A stretch of DNA of 54,042 nt from CAZCVI01 sp964502145 (GTDB lineage: Bacteria; Acidobacteriota; Aminicenantia; UBA2199), in NCBI GenBank assembly GCA_964502145.1, contig CAZCVI010000046.1, positions 1-54,042 on the forward strand, read 5' to 3'. Position numbers and translations under genes: made by a program. Below the pieces are notes generated by a model. That model was not told where the DNA came from. It worked only from the letters and a program-made list of their open reading frames with translations, and made no database searches. This document shows positions 39,457 through 48,520 of this stretch, piece after piece. The first letter of the stretch is position 1, and the number at the start of each line of letters is the position of its first letter.

Positions 39457-40473
39457 TTATTGGTAATGTTTTTTTATATCTTTGAATAAATAACGATGGA
39501 ACACCCTGCAACCATCTCTGGATAAATGGGAATTGGTTTTTCCATAGCCGCCGTCAAGGAAGTAATCTGGATTGGATAGGGGGAATTTCCTCGGGTCTTC
39601 GTAATCATAGATAACGACATTGGGGTAAGTGGCGGTAAGTTGATTAATATCTTCTTTGAAAGCATCAGTCTGGTAATTACTCTCATAAGTACCGATATAG
39701 TCGGGAATGTATATCAGGATAACCTGCACGCCGTCTGTTTTAAAATCATCCAGTAACTTCTTGAAGTAGAGACCTTCCACCCCTGGATAACCAAAATACT
39801 TGAACTGGGTGAAATGAGTCGGGCGGTGGGTATCAAAGGCTACCGTTTTGGGGTAACCGATGAAGGAGTCTACGACACTGAAAGGCGGGGGATTTTTTTT
39901 TACCGGTAACAGACGATCCATTTTTTCCATGAGCTTTCCCAGATAGAATTCGAAATGCTTTTTGTTGCTTACCAACAAGGAGAAACCGGATTTATATTTG
40001 ATATCCTGTTCTTTTGTATTCTCGACGAACTTTAGATAGTAGGGTTCTGAGTCCAACTTAAACATGAAATAATCCAATCCGAAAACAACCACTTTGGGGA
40101 TACCGGCCAGTCTTTTATAGTGTTGATAAAAATAGTAATGAAACCGGAGACGCAAATCACCATTGGCAACTTTGAATGCTTTTTGTTTCAACTTTTTATA
40201 AAAGTAGTAGGGATGGAGACCACGGAAGGTTCGGGATGACCCCATGATCAGGGTGCTGTACGTTCCTTTGGGGATATCCGGGAATCTCTTGTTAAAATCA
40301 CCGCGCCAGTGGAAAATATGGGTCAATTGTCTCTCTTGGTACATTTTTTTTTCCATTACACGGATGAGGTGAAATAAACCACGGTCAAACGCCCATAAAA
40401 AAACCAAAAACAACAAGCCACATCCGATATGATAGAAAACTTTTTTTTGTTTTTGGGGCGCGTGCTCAATCAT
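39457..40473 (-). CDS. membrane-anchored SGNH-hydrolase-like protein (DUF1574-like)
   Basis: A 338-aa protein. One N-terminal helix (VFYHIGCGLLFLVFLWAF) anchors it, and the rest faces the periplasm. It has block-I-like LIMGSSRTFRGLHP (Ser in GSS), a central GLDYFM, and a C-terminal DGGYGKTNSHLSRDG that offers Asp and His in the order seen in DUF1574/AlgX-like enzymes. These acetylate or de-acetylate exopolysaccharide or other envelope polymers. Start at Met 40473. A GTG at 40539 would overlap the upstream gene by 38 nt and is less likely. It acts with the 537-aa SGNH protein upstream. Confidence 0.65.
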   Translation of the reverse strand: MIEHAPQKQKKVFYHIGCGLLFLVFLWAFDRGLFHLIRVMEKKMYQERQLTHIFHWRGDFNKRFPDIPKGTYSTLIMGSSRTFRGLHPYYFYKKLKQKAFKVANGDLRLRFHYYFYQHYKRLAGIPKVVVFGLDYFMFKLDSEPYYLKFVENTKEQDIKYKSGFSLLVSNKKHFEFYLGKLMEKMDRLLPVKKNPPPFSVVDSFIGYPKTVAFDTHRPTHFTQFKYFGYPGVEGLYFKKLLDDFKTDGVQVILIYIPDYIGTYESNYQTDAFKEDINQLTATYPNVVIYDYEDPRKFPLSNPDYFLDGGYGKTNSHLSRDGCRVFHRYLFKDIKKHYQ

Positions 40474-40501
40474 TGGCGAAGAATATTCAGGCTGGTTCTT
40501 C

Positions 40502-42115
40502 CTATTTGAATTCCAGTAAATAGGTAGGAGAGAACTCACTGCTGTTGCCGTCTTTATCTAGGGCTTGAATTCTGTAATACAATTTTTTGCCAAAGGGAGC
40601 GGCATGGGCCGGGGCGATAAAACGATAATTGGCATTGGTAGTGTTGACATAGCGATTCAATGTGGTGGGGGTGTAACCGAATTCAATGTGATAAGACCCG
40701 ATATCAAATTCCTGGTTGATATCCCATTGAACCGTGGCGGAGTACGTATTGTCCGAGGTGGAAGTAATGTGGGCGGGTGTGGCGGGTGGGGGTGATAGGA
40801 TGTGTTCTTTGAATAATTCCGCGATGATCTGATGGCCCAAGGGGTTGGGATGGTTGCCTTTGTAAGGTTCCAAGAGGTCCTCCCAATAGGATTGGCCGTT
40901 AAAAAAAGCATTGTACGTGTCAACACAAGGAATACCCAGACGAATGGCCATTGCTTTGATGCTGGTATTCAATTCTTCGGTTATTTCTTTGTGTACTTGG
41001 AAATGAGGGTCATAAATCAGATTATTTTTCTGCGGCGGCACAGTAGAAATGATGGGGACCATGTGGTAATTGGAAAGCAGCGTATTAATAATATAATCGA
41101 GGTTTGCAATGGTAGTATCTAAATCGAAAGTATACCCTGTAACGTCATTGGTGCCGAACATGATCAAGCAGAAGTAAGCATTAACGTTTTGAAAGTCGCG
41201 GCTCATTCTTTCAATGGCATCCCGCGTATAATTGCCGGGCACCCCCAGATTAACCGTGGCAATGGTACCGTAATCCTTGGCCATTATTTGTTCCAACTGT
41301 TTTAAGTACGCCCATTCCGGGTGATAAAAATCGTCATCCGGGTTCGTAACATCCAGTCTCATTGTTCCCCAGGTAATACTGTCACCGAATCCAACCACTG
41401 TATTTATTGGCAGTACTTCCGGGGTCTCAAGAGGTTCCCGCCACTCCCGCTCACGTTCAATTGCTCGTTTTTGCAACCGTTTGCTTTGGAGCTTTTGCGT
41501 CCAGCGTTGTTCCTGCAAGCGGTGTTGGTAGTGAAAATGAGTTGTGCTGGTCTCTAACAACACGCCCTTCTTGGTCTGAGTGATTGTCCATCTTTGGTCT
41601 GATTCCGGTGTATTGGTAATATTTTTAATGTGCCCATTTTCCAGGCTGTAATAAAAGATATCCAGGTTATTGGAGTTATTACCCATAAAAAGCAAGGTGG
41701 TTGGCTCGTTATCTTTAAAAATAACGTGCAGGGGGTACGCGGTTTTGAAATCATGTAATGGCAATAAGCGGGTGAAGCCAGTTTGAGAATCATAAGCCAG
41801 TAATTGCACATTGCCCCGTTGGTATAAAAACCAGGTAATCATAAACCGTTGGTTATTCTGCGCGATATTCACGACCGGGCCCAGATTTTGACCCGGATGA
41901 TTGGCACAAAGATTGATTGTTGACCCATCCCCTAATGTTAACCATACAGTCGTACCCATCCCACCGGTCATATCGGGACGAACAGTCACCCAATGTTGGA
42001 AGCCGTTACATTGAAACACGATGGGAAGATTTTCCTCAGCGGCAAAAAGAGTGGTCTGGATAACCAGTAAGATAAGTGTTATGACCACGATTGAAAATAT
42101 TTTTTTCTTAGGCAT
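40502..42115 (-). CDS. secreted SGNH/GDSL hydrolase with C-terminal fibronectin-type domain
   Basis: A 537-aa protein with a signal peptide (IFSIVVITLILLVIQTTLFAA). Residues of about 35-210 look like a beta-propeller-type lead domain. The SGNH domain (about 240-435) has GFGDSITWG (Ser), LGVPGNYTRDA (Gly), IMFGTNDVTG (Asn) and HPNPLGHQ (His), so the active site is complete. Residues of about 445-537 form a fibronectin type III-like domain that may hold it to glycan. Likely an esterase on cell-surface or environmental polysaccharide. GAGGG precedes the ATG. It forms an operon with the membrane-anchored SGNH-like gene. Confidence 0.85.
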   Translation of the reverse strand: MPKKKIFSIVVITLILLVIQTTLFAAEENLPIVFQCNGFQHWVTVRPDMTGGMGTTVWLTLGDGSTINLCANHPGQNLGPVVNIAQNNQRFMITWFLYQRGNVQLLAYDSQTGFTRLLPLHDFKTAYPLHVIFKDNEPTTLLFMGNNSNNLDIFYYSLENGHIKNITNTPESDQRWTITQTKKGVLLETSTTHFHYQHRLQEQRWTQKLQSKRLQKRAIEREREWREPLETPEVLPINTVVGFGDSITWGTMRLDVTNPDDDFYHPEWAYLKQLEQIMAKDYGTIATVNLGVPGNYTRDAIERMSRDFQNVNAYFCLIMFGTNDVTGYTFDLDTTIANLDYIINTLLSNYHMVPIISTVPPQKNNLIYDPHFQVHKEITEELNTSIKAMAIRLGIPCVDTYNAFFNGQSYWEDLLEPYKGNHPNPLGHQIIAELFKEHILSPPPATPAHITSTSDNTYSATVQWDINQEFDIGSYHIEFGYTPTTLNRYVNTTNANYRFIAPAHAAPFGKKLYYRIQALDKDGNSSEFSPTYLLEFK

Positions 42116-42215
42116 TTTTTGGCCCTCACCACTTCCAGTTTATCACAAAGGTTTCATGAAATCAATGATCAAAAATCGAATAGTGAATCCAGCTTTCCCC
42201 AAAAAAAACCAGCTA

Positions 42216-43166
42216 TTATTGTTTTAAATCGTTAATAAACATTGTATCTATCCAGTAATAGTCGCTGTTTGAATATCCCTCAGCCCCTGGATATCCTCCA
42301 CAGAAAAAGAGATACTTCCCATCATAGCTCAATGTGGGGAACCAGATGTTTTCAATTTTCAGTTCATGACTGATGCACCTTGCTTTTGTCCAGCCGCCAG
42401 TCGGGGTTCTGAAACTCACATAGAGATTCATCCGGCTTGAAAATCCACCGGGGCGATTGGAGATAAACAACATATAGCTGCTATCGGCAGCCACAGTAGC
42501 TTCAGTTTCCCCGTACTCCGAGTTGATTTCAGCTCCTAAAAGGACTGGTTGCGCATATTTGCCATTGGCGTATTTCGCATAAAATATATCTGACCCACCC
42601 GCCACTCCCTTGACGGCAGTTTTGTTGTCCCTGCAAAAAAAGATACTCCCATCACTGGCTACCCAGGGTTGTGATTCATCTTCGCTCGAATTAACCGGTT
42701 GTCCAACATTATGGGGTGTACTCCAGCTATCGCCACTCGTTTCCCTGTACCAGATATCTATATCCTTGCTTGCACCATTGCCGGATAAAGGAGCTCTGGA
42801 TTGATAGTATAACCGTTTACCATCCGCAGAATAACAGGGGCCGTTTTCATTGTATTGTATCTTCATAAAGGAATCCACTGGTGGTGCCCACACCCCATCA
42901 CTCTTTTGTTTGATCAACATACGCTTGTCAATGACAGAGGTCACGACCCAGAAAACCTCCTTGCCATCTGGAGAGAAGACAAGTTTGCCATGCAAGTATG
43001 TGTACATATTAAATAATTCCGGCAAAAAAACTACCGGGGTTGTCCCCGGGGGTTTCTGTCCAAGATAAGACCCCGTGAGCTTTGGGAATTTCTCTGATTT
43101 TGACTGCGCCAAGAGAAACATACACGATAGAACGAGTAACACCGATAAATAGATTGTTTTTTTCAT
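42216..43166 (-). CDS. secreted PD40 beta-propeller protein
   Basis: A 316-aa protein with a signal peptide (TIYLSVLLVLSCMFLLAQS) and PD40/TolB-like repeats: SPDGKEVFWV, SADGKRLYYQS, ASDGSIFFCRD, AADSSYMLFISNRPGG and SYDGKYLFFCGG. Its first mature segment, GSYLGQKPPGTTPVVFLPE, matches the linker before the propeller of the ankyrin fusion at 21742, so the two are paralogues. Function unknown, probably protein or glycan binding outside the inner membrane. It has no RBS: a 12-bp hairpin lies 17 nt before the ATG. Confidence 0.8.
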   Translation of the reverse strand: MKKTIYLSVLLVLSCMFLLAQSKSEKFPKLTGSYLGQKPPGTTPVVFLPELFNMYTYLHGKLVFSPDGKEVFWVVTSVIDKRMLIKQKSDGVWAPPVDSFMKIQYNENGPCYSADGKRLYYQSRAPLSGNGASKDIDIWYRETSGDSWSTPHNVGQPVNSSEDESQPWVASDGSIFFCRDNKTAVKGVAGGSDIFYAKYANGKYAQPVLLGAEINSEYGETEATVAADSSYMLFISNRPGGFSSRMNLYVSFRTPTGGWTKARCISHELKIENIWFPTLSYDGKYLFFCGGYPGAEGYSNSDYYWIDTMFINDLKQ

Positions 43167-43183
43167 TTAAAAAAGGATTTAGT

Positions 43184-43212
43184 CCCCAGGGATGTTATTC
43201 ACATCCCTGGGG
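43184..43212. terminator. 12-bp perfect hairpin between two secreted-protein genes
   Basis: CCCCAGGGATGT pairs with 43201-43212 around a 5-nt loop. On the minus strand a CCTTTTTT tract follows, so it can end the transcript of the Cys-rich gene (43261-43575). It also stands close before the PD40 start, so it may attenuate read-through. Confidence 0.65.
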
Positions 43213-43260
43213 GCAAGGTCTTCTAAATATTAGACCGTTTTGTGGGGGAAAGAGCCAGGT

Positions 43261-43575
43261 TTAGTCGATAGGCGGCGGATCTTCAATCGGGGTTCCACAG
43301 GCACATGTACAACCACCTGCCTGAGTATACGATTGGAACCATACGTTGTTTCTATACCAGTCAACTCTTACTTGACAGTTGCCGATATAGGTTTCAACTA
43401 CATAATAATAATACCCGCTTTGATACCATCCACCTTGTGATACTACCTGTCCGACGCTGTAGCAGGGGCAATTACCAGCCGGTGGCGTACCACCGCCGGG
43501 CTGTTCAGCAATAACCTGTTCCAAACCAAATGAAAACAAAACCAATAACACGATGGCTAAAATTTTAATCTTCAT
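43261..43575 (-). CDS. small secreted Cys/Tyr-rich protein
   Basis: A 104-aa protein. The start at 43575 is fixed by AAGGAGGA 6 nt upstream and a clean signal peptide (KILAIVLLVLFSFGLEQVIA). The mature part of about 80 residues has NCPCYSVGQVV, WYQSGYYYYVVETY, NCQVRVDWY and GGCTCACGTP, with seven Cys and many aromatics. The pattern hints at a compact disulfide-bonded carbohydrate-binding or surface fold, but no family is recognised. It is a single gene with a hairpin terminator. Confidence 0.7.
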   Translation of the reverse strand: MKIKILAIVLLVLFSFGLEQVIAEQPGGGTPPAGNCPCYSVGQVVSQGGWYQSGYYYYVVETYIGNCQVRVDWYRNNVWFQSYTQAGGCTCACGTPIEDPPPID

Positions 43576-43698
43576 GTTGCTTCCTCCTTTGGAAGTTAAG
43601 ATTTTAACTAAATTTTCAGGACTTGTCAAGTAGATAAAAAAGAAAAAAGATACCCCTCATTGCCGTCAGTTATGATGAATATAGCGTACTTCTGTTTT

Positions 43699-43741
43699 AA
43701 ATTGCAATTTAGAACCTCTTTTAAGTTCTAAATTTCAATTT
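43699..43741. promoter_or_regulatory. 17-bp inverted repeat, possible operator
   Basis: Positions 43699-43715 and 43725-43741 pair at 16 of 17 positions (AAATTGCAATTTAGAAC and its complement). It lies between the divergent Cys-rich gene and the DUF4097 gene, about 100 nt before the latter, a fitting place for a regulator site. It could also be a terminator. Confidence 0.4.
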
Positions 43742-43841
43742 CAGGCGAAAAACAAGAGCGGATGATTTATTATATTGATGAGTAAAAAAACTCGAAAAGA
43801 AAATAAAGAAAAAAAACAAATCTAAAAAAAGGAGTGACACA

Positions 43842-44780
43842 ATGAAATTGAAACATGTAAAATCTTTTAAGGGAATGACCATTATATTTGGTTGTATGGT
43901 GTTCGTGCTTTTTCTGGGGCTCCAGCTTAATGCTGCGGAAAAGCAGGTTGTGGAAAAAAGCTTTGCTGCTAAAAAAGCAGTTGTCATCAAGACGGTCAGC
44001 GGTGACTGTATAATTGAAAAAGGGGCTGGCGATAAAATTACGGTGAAAGTGGTCCACACCTTTTCCACACAGTATTTCGAACCTATTTTTAAAGAAGAAG
44101 GCGATACCCTGGTATTGGAAGAAAAATTTAAAAAGCAAGGCGAAGAGGGACATTCCAGTCACCATGGCGAATCCACTTGGACGGTGATAGTGCCTGAAAA
44201 TACCAAGCTTGAAAGTTCATCTGCTTCCGGCGATGTGACGGTAAAAGGCACGAAGTCCGATGTGCGTGTCAAAACAGCTTCCGGCGACATCCATGTGGAA
44301 AATAGCAAAGGGTTCTGCGTCATCAAAACAGCCAGTGGCGATATTGATGTACAAAAAGCAGAGGGGAATATCTCCGTGGGTTCCGCCTCTGGTGATGTGA
44401 ATTTATCCGCGGTTACCGGGACTTTAGAAATAAATGTCGTCAGTGGTGAAATTCACGCCGAAGGTATTCATGTGGGCGGAAATAGTGCGTTTAAATCTGT
44501 TTCTGGAGATGTCGAAATCAAACTGGTCAAAAGTAGCGATTACAATATGGAACTCGCCACTGTTTCGGGTGATATTCAATTGGATTATGCGGGAAATACA
44601 GTTAAAGGCTACTTTGAATTCAAAGGCCAGAAAGGGAACATAGATTCCGATATCGCTCTAAATGACCATGAGGGCACCAACAAGTACAATCCGTTTGTCA
44701 CCCAGTACTTCAAACAGGGCGGCGACAGTCCCAAGGTAACGTGCGAAACTGTTTCCGGTTCAATATCTTTTAAGAAATAA
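43842..44780 (+). CDS. secreted DUF4097 beta-strand-repeat protein
   Basis: A 312-aa protein with a signal peptide (MTIIFGCMVFVLFLGLQLNAA) and at least six repeats of the SGDV/SGDI motif (SASGDVTVKG, TASGDIHVEN, TASGDIDVQK, SASGDVNLSA, VSGDVEIKL, VSGDIQLDY), which build a right-handed beta-helix-like stack typical of DUF4097 (putative adhesin). AAGGAG lies 7 nt before the ATG. Secreted or periplasmic and of unknown partner. Followed by a hairpin. Confidence 0.85.
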   Translation: MKLKHVKSFKGMTIIFGCMVFVLFLGLQLNAAEKQVVEKSFAAKKAVVIKTVSGDCIIEKGAGDKITVKVVHTFSTQYFEPIFKEEGDTLVLEEKFKKQGEEGHSSHHGESTWTVIVPENTKLESSSASGDVTVKGTKSDVRVKTASGDIHVENSKGFCVIKTASGDIDVQKAEGNISVGSASGDVNLSAVTGTLEINVVSGEIHAEGIHVGGNSAFKSVSGDVEIKLVKSSDYNMELATVSGDIQLDYAGNTVKGYFEFKGQKGNIDSDIALNDHEGTNKYNPFVTQYFKQGGDSPKVTCETVSGSISFKK

Positions 44781-44802
44781 CAGTATAAAATGAGTGACCT
44801 CG

Positions 44803-44835
44803 TCCAGGGGCATATTTTTGGAAAATGCCCCTGGA
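44803..44835. terminator. hairpin between convergent DUF4097 and propeller genes
   Basis: CCAGGGGCAT pairs perfectly with 44825-44834 around an 11-nt loop, extended by one T-A pair. It lies 23 nt after the DUF4097 stop. There is no strong T tract. Probably serves both converging transcripts. Confidence 0.6.
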
Positions 44836-44867
44836 TGGTCAACGTTTACCCCAAACTTGCCACTCCA

Positions 44868-46013
44868 TTATAAATTCCCCACCTCCTTTACTTTAAAAAT
44901 TACAGGGTTGTTATCATCAATGGAGAGTCCATAAAACAAGCCGTTTCTCTTGGCCTGGAAAAAAGCTGGACGCTCGAAATTTTGGATTATGCAGATTAAT
45001 TTCCCAGTCATGTCGAATTGATAGAGAAAACATGGCTTTTGGGAATCGTTTAGTTGCAAGTAAAAGTACGGGGCGTCACGGTCCAAAAAACAGGCGTGAA
45101 ACATGTTCTTTCCCAACGAAATCACCTCGCGAGACGTATTTTTCTTAATCTTCTTCATAGTATCTTGCAGAGATTTTTTGTACTTGGGTAAAATCCTATC
45201 TATATAGATGCTAAATTTTCTGACTAATTTGTCATTTTTAAAAAGGAAAGCAGTCACCGAACGATGCAAAAAAATAAAGAGTTGGCCATCTTCCGTGACG
45301 TCATACATGGTATTAAATAGATTAGGACTCAAAAATCTTTTACGCTTGGCCGAGGCATATTTATTGTCTTCAGAGTAGGGCAATGCTGGCTGGTACACCA
45401 CGAAGTTCCCGTTTAGATTAATATCCAAAAAACTGGCAATCGTGTTCATCTTTTTATCTTTTTTTTCAACAATGGCATTGTTCAGCGAATAGGCATAAAT
45501 GAATCCCTGGTTGTCGATAACGGGCGGAAATGGCATGGCGGTTTGATGTATCCGATTCATTTTTACCTCTCGTAATAGTTTACTGGAAGCCGAAAACTCA
45601 AGTATTTTATCGCCGAGGCCATCGCATATGAGTAACGAACCATCACGGGAAGTGGCGATCAGTTTATTTCGTGGATGGGGCGTCTCCCCCGGTCCCCGCC
45701 CGACTTTCAGGCATTGCCCCACACATTTGTATTGATTGTTAAAAATAAAAACAGAAGCCATCTTAACGTCATACACAAAAAGATATCCCGCCTTGTTTAC
45801 GGCAAGTGACTGTGGGACGGCAAAGAACAGCTCGTCATCAAAATCGAGTGATATTTCTTTCACAAGGGTCAATTGGGAACATTTGACCCCCACCTCTGTC
45901 AAATTCGGCTTTGGGAAAGCAAGAAATTCCTGCCCCCAAAAATACATGGGCAACCACAGAATAAGAAATAACACGGGGATGGGTGAAATAGTATTTTTTC
46001 TTACAAGATTCAT
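44868..46013 (-). CDS. 6-bladed beta-propeller protein, secreted
   Basis: A 381-aa protein with a signal peptide (PIPVLFLILWLPMYFWG). It has repeats such as AVNKAGYLFVYDVKMASVFIF and the diagnostic loop GRGPGETPHP of 6-bladed (NHL-like) propellers, then DGSLLICDGLGDKILEFS and QGFIYAYS. AAGGAGAG lies 8 nt before the ATG. It is known as a widespread periplasmic or surface family in Bacteroidota- and Aminicenantota-like genomes with no fixed function. Single gene. Confidence 0.75.
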   Translation of the reverse strand: MNLVRKNTISPIPVLFLILWLPMYFWGQEFLAFPKPNLTEVGVKCSQLTLVKEISLDFDDELFFAVPQSLAVNKAGYLFVYDVKMASVFIFNNQYKCVGQCLKVGRGPGETPHPRNKLIATSRDGSLLICDGLGDKILEFSASSKLLREVKMNRIHQTAMPFPPVIDNQGFIYAYSLNNAIVEKKDKKMNTIASFLDINLNGNFVVYQPALPYSEDNKYASAKRKRFLSPNLFNTMYDVTEDGQLFIFLHRSVTAFLFKNDKLVRKFSIYIDRILPKYKKSLQDTMKKIKKNTSREVISLGKNMFHACFLDRDAPYFYLQLNDSQKPCFLYQFDMTGKLICIIQNFERPAFFQAKRNGLFYGLSIDDNNPVIFKVKEVGNL

Positions 46014-46185
46014 TCGCGCACTCTCCTTTTGGTTTTTGCTGCAATCAGAGAGACCAGAAGGGTTGCTACCCTACACGCCTTCACAGGCAATAATTTCCTT
46101 TTTATCCTTTGGCTGAACCCACTGATATGTCTCATTTTAGCAGTCATAATATGTTGTCTCCAATATTAATAACTATTGATAAGCA

Positions 46186-47463
46186 CTACAATTTAGTGGT
46201 AAATTGAATCGCGTTATAGATGTCGTTCGCCATAGAGGAGTAGTTCCATGTGCCATAACGACCAATCGAATGGATGTCTAATGCCGCCAGTTTCGCCAGT
46301 AACGGTGGCACCAGCCCCTGCCAGTGGCAGTCGAAGATAACATATGATACAGGGATAATACGCGCATCAAAGTAAAGGATTTCATCTTGATGCACGATGA
46401 CCTGCAATTGTTTGAGAGTAAAGACGATGTCTTCCAACAGCCTTTCTTTATTGATCGTGGCCGCACTGTTCGGGGGGACATTTCGCTCCAAATAACAGAC
46501 CGGATTACTTTGCCCCGCATATAACCCGGCCCGGTAAAAAGGGAACTTCTCTTCTGCCAGATAAACCCAATGAAACCGCTTACGCTTTTGTTTTAATACC
46601 ACATTGCTCAACAACGTGGCCGTGTGCCGCAATAAACCGGGGGCAGGAAAGTCATTGTTTGCCGGTAGGATGGTTAACAGATGGTTTAATGGCATCGTCG
46701 TAATTAACCGATGATAGTTATAGCTTCCAGCAGTTGTTGTCACCCTTTTTCGCCCTGGGTCCAAGGCAATCACTTCTTCATTAAAGTGAATCGAAGATAA
46801 CAACGGGCGCGCATAGTTTTCTATAAAGTGACGGAGCGACCGCGCTGGATAATAGATGACTGGATTATATCCAGCCGCGGTAAATGTTTTTCCCGCATAA
46901 CCTGCTTGCACCCGTTGCAAGTCTGGCACCGGGATACTCCCTTTATCCATATTGGCCGCAAGAGTTTCAATGGCTGTGTCGTAATACTTCGTCAAGAAAG
47001 GTTGAAAAAAAAGCTCTGTCAGAGTCACGCCGAAATGGTGGCGTAAAAAATCCCGCAGATTGGCAAAAGGGTCAGCGCTGCCAGTCTGTGCAGTTGAAAG
47101 ATGGACCAACATCTCCTGGAAAATACGCGCCCGCAACATGCCGGGTAAATGCGAAAGATGAAACTGCACCGGAAAAGGAATGTAACGGTTTAATAGGAAC
47201 GTTTTACTCTGACGCTGGTATTCCCGGAACCTGCTGAATTGTTTTAGATAATCTTTTACTCCGGTTTGATCTTGAAAGTGAAAGTAATGCCCCCCATAAT
47301 CGAACCAATAATCTCCCGATTGAAACTGGGTGGCCAACCCACCCGCCACCCCGGATTTTTCCAAGATAATGTATTGTGACCCCTGTGGCAAGTGATGGGC
47401 CACAGTTAGCCCGGACAGACCCGCGCCGATAATAACCGTTAAATCCCCATCCTTTTCAGGCAT
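46186..47463 (-). CDS. FAD-dependent oxidoreductase, UDP-galactopyranose mutase/amine-oxidase-like
   Basis: A 425-aa protein. The start at 47463 (MPEKDGDLTVIIGAG) gives an 8-nt overlap with the preceding transferase gene. A longer frame upstream lies inside that gene. The FAD-binding motif VIIGAGLSGLTVAHHL is followed by EKSGVAGGLATQF and DYGGHYFHF. A Tyr/Phe-rich substrate region and a C-terminal GRYGTWNYSSMANDI (FAD-binding Gly) complete the fold. Similar enzymes in O-antigen or capsule clusters convert or oxidise nucleotide- or lipid-linked sugars. The context with WecA-like and GT2 genes supports this. Exact reaction unknown. Confidence 0.8.
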   Translation of the reverse strand: MPEKDGDLTVIIGAGLSGLTVAHHLPQGSQYIILEKSGVAGGLATQFQSGDYWFDYGGHYFHFQDQTGVKDYLKQFSRFREYQRQSKTFLLNRYIPFPVQFHLSHLPGMLRARIFQEMLVHLSTAQTGSADPFANLRDFLRHHFGVTLTELFFQPFLTKYYDTAIETLAANMDKGSIPVPDLQRVQAGYAGKTFTAAGYNPVIYYPARSLRHFIENYARPLLSSIHFNEEVIALDPGRKRVTTTAGSYNYHRLITTMPLNHLLTILPANNDFPAPGLLRHTATLLSNVVLKQKRKRFHWVYLAEEKFPFYRAGLYAGQSNPVCYLERNVPPNSAATINKERLLEDIVFTLKQLQVIVHQDEILYFDARIIPVSYVIFDCHWQGLVPPLLAKLAALDIHSIGRYGTWNYSSMANDIYNAIQFTTKL

Positions 47464-48475
47464 CCGTGGCACGCTCGTACATGTTGATCCGGGACAAATA
47501 AATACCCAGAATCGTAAAAAAGAGCAACAAGAACACGGAAGAAACAATCGTCACCATGGGGTTGGTATAAAAGTTAACGATCACGATCAACGAGATAAAA
47601 AGCTGGATGAAAATAACAATCGTCACTGTTTTGGCGGCACTCAGGTTGAATCCTTTTTTTAAGCGCAGTGTAAAATGGTCCGGGCTGCCGAAGAATGGAC
47701 TTTTCCCCTGAAGCACCCGCAAAATCATCACATAAACCAGATCAAACAAAGGTACTGCAAGAATAAAAATACCCGAAATAAAAGCCAGGTCATTGTACTT
47801 GCTATAATCCCCCATGATCACCAATGAACCAATCACCATGCCAATGAACATGCTCCCCGCATCACCCATATAAATGCGGGCTGGTTCCCAGTTGAATTTC
47901 AAAAAGCCTAACAAAGCTGCCGCCAAGCTGATCGAGAGAATAGAAATAAGGAAGTTGCTGTTGTACAACGAGATGATAAAGATAGTCAGCGAACAAATTA
48001 AACCCACCGATGACGCCAACCCGTCGATAATATCAATGATATTAAAGGCATTGATCACAGTCAGTATCCAGAGGAACGAGAGCCCCGCATTGAGCCAGTA
48101 CGGCAAGAGGAATAGATTGATATAGATACCGCTCTTTAACAGAATATAGGTCGCTACGACCTGAAAAAGGAATTTGATGCCCGGGGTGATCGCTTTTAAA
48201 TCATCAAAAAGTCCCACTACCAAGAGAATAGAACCCGCAAACAGAATACCCAGCAGTTCCTTGTTAAATTGAAACAGCAGGCTCACCGGTGAGATAAAGG
48301 AAAAATAAATAATCACCCCGCCCATATACGGAACCGGGTTTTGTTGCCGTTTTAATTTCCCATCTGGATGGTCCAGAATCCCATACCGTTGCGCCACCTG
48401 TTGCGTCACTGGCGTGCCATATAAACTCAATAACAGTGCCAGAAAAAAAGCCAATGTCAATATAATTTCATTCAT
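47456..48475 (-). CDS. WecA/MraY-like undecaprenyl-phosphate sugar-1-phosphate transferase
   Basis: A 339-aa inner-membrane enzyme (glycosyltransferase 4 family), about ten helices, putting a HexNAc-1-phosphate from UDP onto undecaprenyl phosphate to start a glycan chain. Catalytic motifs: LDHPDGKLKRQQNPVPYMGG (front loop), VVGLFDDLKAI (the DD pair), NAFNIIDIIDGLAS and RIYMGDAGSMFIG. The C-terminal His segment expected in WecA is SPDHFTLRLKKG. Start at Met 48475. Part of a four-gene glycan operon. Confidence 0.9.
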   Translation of the reverse strand: MNEIILTLAFFLALLLSLYGTPVTQQVAQRYGILDHPDGKLKRQQNPVPYMGGVIIYFSFISPVSLLFQFNKELLGILFAGSILLVVGLFDDLKAITPGIKFLFQVVATYILLKSGIYINLFLLPYWLNAGLSFLWILTVINAFNIIDIIDGLASSVGLICSLTIFIISLYNSNFLISILSISLAAALLGFLKFNWEPARIYMGDAGSMFIGMVIGSLVIMGDYSKYNDLAFISGIFILAVPLFDLVYVMILRVLQGKSPFFGSPDHFTLRLKKGFNLSAAKTVTIVIFIQLFISLIVIVNFYTNPMVTIVSSVFLLLFFTILGIYLSRINMYERATDA

Positions 48476-48520
48476 GTTCCGTCCATTTTTCAATCACGTT
48501 TTTTATTCACGCAGCCTGTT

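Noticed and set aside
43721..44165. Minus-strand frames of 115-131 codons rich in Phe
   Set aside because: Shadows of the Lys-rich start of the DUF4097 gene and its AT-rich leader. The hydrophobic look comes from A-rich codons on the other strand.
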